From a virus: 34,894 nucleotides of DNA. The stretch lies in the IMG/VR virus record IMGVR_UViG_3300013126_004881, positions 1 through 34,894 of that record. One strand, 5' to 3'. Below, one piece after another: positions 30,970-34,894 of the stretch (its first letter is position 1; every line of letters begins with the position of its first letter). The notes under the pieces are model-generated. The model was given only the letters and a program-made list of their open reading frames with translations. It did no database searches and had not been told where the DNA came from. A program made the translations under genes and the position numbers.

Positions 30970-31615
30970 AGGAGGAAGACCCAGGAGGGATCTTACTGAA
31001 GCAGTTATTAGAAATGCAATGAAGCATACTCAGTCTAACTTTCAGGCTGCAAGGTACCTTAATGTTACTATCGAAACTTACAGAAAGTATGCTCGTCTTT
31101 ATATCGATCAACAAAGTGAAAAGACTCTATACGAGCTACATAAAAACAACTCCGGTAAAGGTATAAAGAGAATCAGGTGGAACCATGAGATATCGATCGA
31201 TAAGATCAATCAAATAATGTCCAGCGATAGTTATAGGGCAATCAATCAGCAAAAGTTAAAAGGAAGATTAATATATGAAGGTATCTTAAGGATGGAATGT
31301 TACAAGTGCGGACATCATGAGAAGAGAGTTGTTGATTATAAACAGCCTCTTGTATTAAGTTTTAAAGACGGAAATAAAAATAATTGGAAACTTAGCAATC
31401 TAGAAATGCTATGCTATAATTGCTATTTTCTTTATGTTGGAAATATTTTCTCTGAAAAACAGATACTGAGGTTAGAGGATGCAAATGCGACGATACTTAA
31501 GAAAGGAGAGATCGATTTTCAAGTTGATGATAACTTCTTACAGCATTTTAAAGAACTAGGTCTTGAACCTAAAGACGATTACCAAGAAGGAGATGAATAC
31601 ATAAGTAAAATTTAA
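30956..31615 (+). CDS. HTH plus HNH-like zinc protein, probably lacking nuclease activity
   Basis: A 219-residue protein. The N-terminus has a helix-turn-helix (NFQAARYLNVTIETYRKYARLY) and the C-terminus an HNH-like fold: two Cys pairs (CYKC and CYNC) flank FKDGNKNNWKLSNLEMLC. In active HNH nucleases the D-G-N segment is preceded by a His pair (HHIDGN-like). Here the pair is replaced by LSF, so the general-base His is missing. It may be a DNA-binding regulator. It could still use another His, since a CGHHEKR lies just after the first pair. Confidence 0.68.
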   Translation: MSKSKGGRPRRDLTEAVIRNAMKHTQSNFQAARYLNVTIETYRKYARLYIDQQSEKTLYELHKNNSGKGIKRIRWNHEISIDKINQIMSSDSYRAINQQKLKGRLIYEGILRMECYKCGHHEKRVVDYKQPLVLSFKDGNKNNWKLSNLEMLCYNCYFLYVGNIFSEKQILRLEDANATILKKGEIDFQVDDNFLQHFKELGLEPKDDYQEGDEYISKI

Positions 31616-31621
31616 TTAAGA

Positions 31622-31792
31622 ATGAATACAGATGCAGAACAAATGGAAGCAATCGATAAGATGCTTGATGTTGCCATAGATAGCTATTTAGAGGTAGAAG
31701 TTATTTACTGGGCGCTTCAGTATATGAAAAAAGATCCTAGTGTTTCTCCCTCTCAAGCATTTGCTTTAGGAATTGCTGAATGGGTCAAGTAG
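31622..31792 (+). CDS. small unknown protein (56 residues)
   Basis: ATG at 31622 opens a complete 56-residue frame, starting MNTDAEQMEAIDKML and ending QAFALGIAEWVK. It is acidic and mostly helical. It fills the gap between the HTH/HNH-like gene and the next motif with no other gene competing. No family was recognised. Confidence 0.55.
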   Translation: MNTDAEQMEAIDKMLDVAIDSYLEVEVIYWALQYMKKDPSVSPSQAFALGIAEWVK

Positions 31793-31801
31793 TATATATA
31801 C

Positions 31802-31810
31802 TATTTATAA
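31802..31810 (+). promoter_or_regulatory. TATTTATAA motif
   Basis: CTATTTATAA lies ten bases after the stop of the 31622 gene and four bases before the ATG at 31815. It is a one-base variant of the recurrent motif. Confidence 0.35.
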
Positions 31811-31814
31811 CAGC

Positions 31815-32036
31815 ATGGTAGAGCAAGCATTATACGAAACTCTAGAAAGTTTAGCTAAAAAACATATTCCTAAAGGAACTCATAGGCTTTTGCACGTTAA
31901 TAGTAGAGAAGCCTGGACTGGTCTTATGATTGACTTGGTAGAGTCTGGTGCTGTAAGAAAAAGAGTATCGATGTTAGCTAAATGTGCAATAAACTGGGAA
32001 GCATTACTAATACAGAAAATTAGTATTCAAAATTGA
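31815..32036 (+). CDS. small unknown protein
   Basis: A 73-residue protein (MVEQALYETLESLAKKHIPKG, then RLLHVNSREAWTGLMIDLVESG). ATG at 31815 is preferred over an in-frame TTG at 31773 because the extension would run through the motif and the previous gene. No family was recognised. It ends two bases before the next ATG. Confidence 0.55.
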   Translation: MVEQALYETLESLAKKHIPKGTHRLLHVNSREAWTGLMIDLVESGAVRKRVSMLAKCAINWEALLIQKISIQN

Positions 32037-32038
32037 GT

Positions 32039-32215
32039 ATGAAAAATATTACAGCGGAAGGGCTCACGGTCGGTGCATGGGGCCTGCATCTATCAAGCTT
32101 TATAGTAAAAAGTATGCCCTACCTACAAGCAACATCTCTAATTTTAGCCATAGTAGTATCACTACTTACTTTGCGTAAGCTAATAAAAGAATCTAGCGAA
32201 AAGAAAAGAAAATGA
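32039..32215 (+). CDS. small single-pass membrane protein
   Basis: A 58-residue protein with one hydrophobic helix (residues about 31-46, LQATSLILAIVVSLLTL) and a basic C-terminus (KESSEKKRK). ATG at 32039 is chosen over TTG at 32033. A small membrane or holin-like role is possible; no family was recognised. It overlaps the next gene by ATGA. Confidence 0.55.
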   Translation: MKNITAEGLTVGAWGLHLSSFIVKSMPYLQATSLILAIVVSLLTLRKLIKESSEKKRK

Positions 32216-32511
32216 ATAAGTTAATCAAGCGTCTTGGACTAACCCGGATTGCTGACAGTTACGTAACCCGCCTTGAGCAGTCTGATAAGCTCAAAAAGAT
32301 AGCCAACAAAAATAATTACCCCTACAAGGTAAAATTGTTACACGAGAAAATTTCTCAAGAGCTAGATTTTTGGAATCAAAAAAAAATTTCTTCTGAGAAA
32401 AAGTTGGTAGACCTAGATAAAGATCTTATATTCATAGAGAGTCAGATTAATATATCAGATTTCAATAAAGAAAGAATAGATCTATTGATGATTAAGTATG
32501 GTTGTAACTAA
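32212..32511 (+). CDS. unknown helical protein
   Basis: A 99-residue, mostly helical and coiled-coil-prone protein (LLHEKISQELDFWNQKKISSEKKLVDLDKDLIFIES). No family was recognised. It overlaps the preceding gene by ATGA and the next by 14 bases. Confidence 0.58.
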   Translation: MNKLIKRLGLTRIADSYVTRLEQSDKLKKIANKNNYPYKVKLLHEKISQELDFWNQKKISSEKKLVDLDKDLIFIESQINISDFNKERIDLLMIKYGCN

Positions 32512-32683
32512 GTTTACCCGCGATTATTTTTATTATGACTATGAAACAAGAACTAAGATTCTTGCTTCAAGGTGGCATTTTGATTTGAAAAAATTCCTTC
32601 ACGGACCAATACTGGTAGAAGAGTTTGATCCATTTGCGAAAGAAGTAAAAAAACGAAAGAACAAAGACATCACCGAGTCTTAA
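32498..32683 (+). CDS. small unknown protein
   Basis: A 61-residue protein rich in aromatic residues at the start (RDYFYYDYETRTK) and basic at the end (KEVKKRKNKDITES). No family was recognised. It overlaps the previous gene by 14 bases. Confidence 0.55.
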   Translation: MVVTKFTRDYFYYDYETRTKILASRWHFDLKKFLHGPILVEEFDPFAKEVKKRKNKDITES

Positions 32684-32707
32684 TTTACTAACCCACTAAT
32701 ATAAGAT

Positions 32708-32917
32708 ATGAAGTACTGTAAGGTTTGCAATCAACCTATCCCTGAAAGAAGAGTTAAACTTGGCTACTCCGACACTTGCGTTGAACATTCAAATGCATTT
32801 AAGTATGTAGGATTCGTAGCAGGATCTGGTAAAGTTAATTATGAGGTCAATGTAGTAAGAGATAAAGAAACTGCCGAGCATATGCAGAGACTTTTAGAAA
32901 CTAGAGGGGCGTCATAA
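32708..32917 (+). CDS. small zinc-finger protein (DksA/TraR-like Cys pattern)
   Basis: A 69-residue protein beginning MKYCKVCNQPIPERRVKLGY, then CVEHS. The C-x2-C-x2-PIPE-R pattern resembles the zinc finger of DksA/TraR proteins, with a Cys and His as the second pair. DksA-like phage proteins can adjust host transcription, but only the finger is here and the helical arm is missing. A zinc-binding regulator is a reasonable guess. Confidence 0.6.
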   Translation: MKYCKVCNQPIPERRVKLGYSDTCVEHSNAFKYVGFVAGSGKVNYEVNVVRDKETAEHMQRLLETRGAS

Positions 32918-32918
32918 T

Positions 32919-33281
32919 ATGTGGCGTATCGGAAGATTCATAAGACGTTTCAAAAATCTCTTACGATGGTTCCCTATCATCTGGCGAGATGAGCAATGGG
33001 ATCATTACTATATTTTCGAAATATTAAAATACAAATTAATATTTACGGCTGAACATACTCGTAAGAATGGTTATCATGTCAACTCTAGTTGCGATGCCGA
33101 TAGGATGATGCTCTGCGTTAGATTGATCGACAAGGTGCAGAACGAAGAGTATGTGGAAGCTCTGATTAATGATGACGGCTTAACTGCTAAAAAGATAGAT
33201 GCTGCATACAACAAGCAGAAAAAAGCACGTCAGTTATTGTTTAAATTACTTGATAAACATATTGAAGGATGGTGGGATTAA
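32919..33281 (+). CDS. conserved-looking phage protein, unknown
   Basis: A 120-residue protein. It has a very basic, tryptophan-rich N-terminus (MWRIGRFIRRFKNLLRWFPIIWRDE, split here as MWRIGRFIRRFKNLL and RWFPIIWRDE) and a helical C-terminus (KIDAAYNKQKKARQLLFKLL). I recall similar proteins in many large phages, without known function. It lies one base after the zinc-finger gene. Confidence 0.62.
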   Translation: MWRIGRFIRRFKNLLRWFPIIWRDEQWDHYYIFEILKYKLIFTAEHTRKNGYHVNSSCDADRMMLCVRLIDKVQNEEYVEALINDDGLTAKKIDAAYNKQKKARQLLFKLLDKHIEGWWD

Positions 33282-33299
33282 AAATTAAAACTAATTAAT

Positions 33300-33461
33300 A
33301 TGTGGAAAGTTTATCTATTAATATTTGCTATTACGGCATTTATCTCCTACATCTGGGTAAGGAGAGTTAATAATATGAAAAAAAATCATCCTGACTATAA
33401 AGGAGAAGATTTCCTAAATTGGGATGACAATAAAAATCATACTGAAGGAGACTTTGATTAA
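33300..33461 (+). CDS. small single-pass membrane protein
   Basis: A 53-residue protein, ATG at 33300 in a TTAATATG context. An N-terminal hydrophobic helix (about residues 5-19, YLLIFAITAFISYIW) precedes an acidic tail (DFLNWDDNKNHTEGDFD). Its stop overlaps the next ATG by one base (TAATG), which supports it as a real gene. No family was recognised. Confidence 0.58.
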   Translation: MWKVYLLIFAITAFISYIWVRRVNNMKKNHPDYKGEDFLNWDDNKNHTEGDFD

Positions 33462-33799
33462 TGCAAATACTAATAGGAATACTCTGGGGAATAGTTGCAC
33501 AAGTAATAACTTTTATTCAGCTTCAAGGACAAATGAAGTATACCTTCTTGAAAAATAATGTCTGGTTTGGAGCACTGATGGGAATCCCTATCTCGTTAAT
33601 ATTTATGGAATCGGTCAAGAATCTTGTTCTTGCCTACGACGGGCAGATATGGCCGTCTAGGCTCATAGGATTCGGAATAGGAGTTATCGTCTTTACGCTT
33701 ATGTCTTATTTCTTGTTTAAAGAACCTATAAGTCTTAAGACCTTCATCTGTCTATTTTTAGGACTATGTATAATTTTAGTACAAATTTTTTGGAAGTAA
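33461..33799 (+). CDS. small four-pass membrane protein
   Basis: A 112-residue, very hydrophobic protein with probable helices at about residues 2-20, 35-52, 66-86 and 92-110. Size and topology resemble the small multidrug/metabolite transporters of the EmrE type, but no conserved Glu in the first helix is seen, so a transport role is unproven. Confidence 0.62.
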   Translation: MQILIGILWGIVAQVITFIQLQGQMKYTFLKNNVWFGALMGIPISLIFMESVKNLVLAYDGQIWPSRLIGFGIGVIVFTLMSYFLFKEPISLKTFICLFLGLCIILVQIFWK

Positions 33800-33810
33800 A
33801 ATAAAGCATT

Positions 33811-34179
33811 ATGGATAAGAATAATATACAGAGTGGTGAGGATTATGCTAAAGTGCTGATTGATATTATAATAGAAGGAGAGCTAGGTCTCTCACAGAAA
33901 GAGAGGATGGATAGCAAAATGCTACAATACTGGTCAGAAGAGATAAATCGATTTGCAAAAGAGACTTGGTATAAGTACATACTCGGAGCTAGAGAGAGCT
34001 ATTTGTTTGACGAGGATGAAATGCATAAGCTGTATGAAAATGCCGGGCTTAAATATGCCTCAGATATTCTAAACGGACTTGTAGATAAAGAGATGGTTGA
34101 AGTAGGCGTAAGAGAGGGAGGCGAATTAGTTTATAGCTTGACAGAAAAAGGTAAGAATTACGTTATAGGAGAAGATTGA
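33811..34179 (+). CDS. unknown protein with a winged-helix-like C-terminus
   Basis: A 122-residue protein. The C-terminal LKYASDILNGLVDKEMVEVGVREGGELVYSLTEKGKNY resembles a winged-helix recognition region followed by a strand hairpin. The N-terminal half is helical and acidic. It may bind DNA or RNA; this is a fold guess. A motif copy follows its stop. Confidence 0.56.
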   Translation: MDKNNIQSGEDYAKVLIDIIIEGELGLSQKERMDSKMLQYWSEEINRFAKETWYKYILGARESYLFDEDEMHKLYENAGLKYASDILNGLVDKEMVEVGVREGGELVYSLTEKGKNYVIGED

Positions 34180-34185
34180 TTCAGA

Positions 34186-34194
34186 TATTTATAT
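34186..34194 (+). promoter_or_regulatory. TATTTATAT motif
   Basis: GATATTTATATC lies about six bases after the stop at 34177-34179 and four bases before the GTG at 34199. It is a variant of the recurrent motif. Confidence 0.33.
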
Positions 34195-34198
34195 CGAA

Positions 34199-34444
34199 GT
34201 GATAAGAAATAATATACATAATAACAGAGAATACGTTATAGTAGAGACTTTTCTTAACATAGAGAAAGGAGAAACTGTTATAAGCTCTCCCATTCATATT
34301 CGAGTAGATATAAGCAAGCATTCAGATATTGATCGTGCAATCATCTTTGGAAAAGTTAACGGAATGTTTAATCACACCCTTACTATAAAAATTAAGCAAA
34401 AAGCTACTTCTAAAAAGCCCTGGTGGGAAAGAATCTTCAACTAA
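34199..34444 (+). CDS. small unknown protein (GTG start)
   Basis: An 81-residue protein, beta-rich at first (REYVIVETFLNIEKGETVISS) with a basic end (KATSKKPWWERIFN). GTG at 34199 is the only good start before the first conserved-looking block. No family was recognised. Confidence 0.5.
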   Translation: MIRNNIHNNREYVIVETFLNIEKGETVISSPIHIRVDISKHSDIDRAIIFGKVNGMFNHTLTIKIKQKATSKKPWWERIFN

Positions 34445-34456
34445 TAAATTTTTAAT

Positions 34457-34615
34457 ATGTTAATTCTTGCAATTTTTTTACTAGCTTCCTTACTTTTGCT
34501 GGGAGCATTTTACTTTATCGAATGTAAAATAGTAGCCGATCTTCCTGATACTAACGGATTTAAACGTTGGTGGCGTAGACATCTAGTAGGAGATGATCCT
34601 GAGAAGTTAAAGTAG
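34457..34615 (+). CDS. small single-pass membrane protein
   Basis: A 52-residue protein from ATG at 34457 in a TTTAATATG context. The N-terminal hydrophobic helix (residues 2-21, LILAIFLLASLLLLGAFYF) is followed by a basic tail (RWWRRHLVGDDPEKLK). No family was recognised. Confidence 0.5.
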   Translation: MLILAIFLLASLLLLGAFYFIECKIVADLPDTNGFKRWWRRHLVGDDPEKLK

Positions 34616-34624
34616 ATCCTCTAC

Positions 34625-34633
34625 TATTTATTA
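34625..34633 (+). promoter_or_regulatory. TATTTATTA motif
   Basis: An exact CTATTTATTA with a TATAAATAC run directly behind it (34632-34640). The latter matches the T4-like late promoter core TATAAATA. It ends 13 bases before the ATG at 34647 if the first motif is used. Confidence 0.42.
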
Positions 34634-34646
34634 TAAATACTTTACG

Positions 34647-34894
34647 ATGAGCTATATATCTCATGAAGATTATAAAGACTTAATGTCTAAGTTCCAAGCT
34701 AATACCTCTAAAGGAATGTTAAAAGAAGCTGTAGAAGAGGGAAATGCTTTTACTGCTGCTCTCGCTAAGACAAAAAAAGGCGAGAAGACTAAAGTAGGCG
34801 ATAAAGAAATAACAGATACATCTGGCTACGATGATCCCTCTGTAAAGGAATACGGGTATGCGGATAACTATCCTGGATCTTGGGGATATAGAGA
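34647..34894 (+). CDS. unknown protein cut by the window end
   Basis: At least 82 residues of an open frame, starting MSYISHEDYKDLMSKFQANT, then MLKEAVEEGNAFTAALAKTKKGEK and DTSGYDDPSVKEYGY. The protein is charged, and the MLKEAVEEGNAF-x-AAL segment looks like a helical N-terminus of a phage protein. I recall similar stretches in large marine phages but cannot name the family. Confidence 0.7.
   Translation, partial: MSYISHEDYKDLMSKFQANTSKGMLKEAVEEGNAFTAALAKTKKGEKTKVGDKEITDTSGYDDPSVKEYGYADNYPGSWGYR

Overview
The window is a piece of a large, AT-rich, tailed-phage-like genome; the exact virus is not identifiable from this stretch. Every convincing gene lies on the + strand, genes are packed tightly with many ATGA start/stop overlaps, and there is no rRNA, housekeeping operon or integrase. 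The host is probably a Bacteroidota bacterium. Most starts sit in an A/T-rich context such as TAATATG with no Shine-Dalgarno (SD) sequence, a phage bS21 of the Bacteroidota type is present, and one gene encodes a lipoprotein-like Asp/Ser/Thr-rich peptide common in that phylum. The host call is inference.

Layout. (1) 1-4.4 kb: two small unknown proteins, a ribosomal protein bS21 too short to stand out as an ordinary gene, a multi-pass membrane protein, and a family A DNA polymerase with 3'-5' exonuclease. (2) 4.4-9.3 kb: a protein-folding module of Hsp20, GroES, GroEL, a calcineurin-type phosphoesterase and a thioredoxin. The hsp20 gene is bracketed by a perfect 15-bp inverted repeat. A small lipoprotein-like reading frame with only an ATA start ends this block. 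(3) 9.4-12.5 kb: an RNA-rich island with a complete one-piece tmRNA, two canonical tRNAs (Gln-TTG and Met-type CAT), two aberrant tRNA-like structures, a tandem-PAS membrane protein, a holin-like membrane protein and a secreted DNA/RNA non-specific nuclease. (4) 12.5-14.5 kb: a membrane-anchored coiled-coil protein flanked by a 13-bp inverted repeat, a zinc ribbon, a MazG/pyrophosphohydrolase-like protein, a Cas4/RecB-like PD-(D/E)XK nuclease and a small RHH-like protein. (5) 14.5-28.3 kb: a long, translationally coupled glycan island with about eight glycosyltransferases including a GT11 fucosyltransferase, three methyltransferases, GDP-mannose 4,6-dehydratase, a half-size DegT-like aminotransferase, a StrG-like oxygenase and a cupin. 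(6) 28.3-34.9 kb: a flavodoxin-like protein followed by small phage proteins, several with membrane segments, an HNH-like protein lacking its usual His, and a protein cut by the window end.

How it fits together. bS21, tmRNA and tRNAs suggest that the virus changes or rescues host translation. Hsp20, GroES/EL and thioredoxin suggest heavy protein-folding demand. The glycan island probably decorates virions or remodels the host surface during infection. A recurrent TATTTATTA motif lies in gaps between genes, usually right after a stop codon, and is a candidate phage promoter element resembling an AT-rich late promoter. The two inverted-repeat-bracketed genes, the long tmRNA tag, the tRNA-like RNA with GCAA tetraloops and the tandem-PAS protein are the most unusual items.
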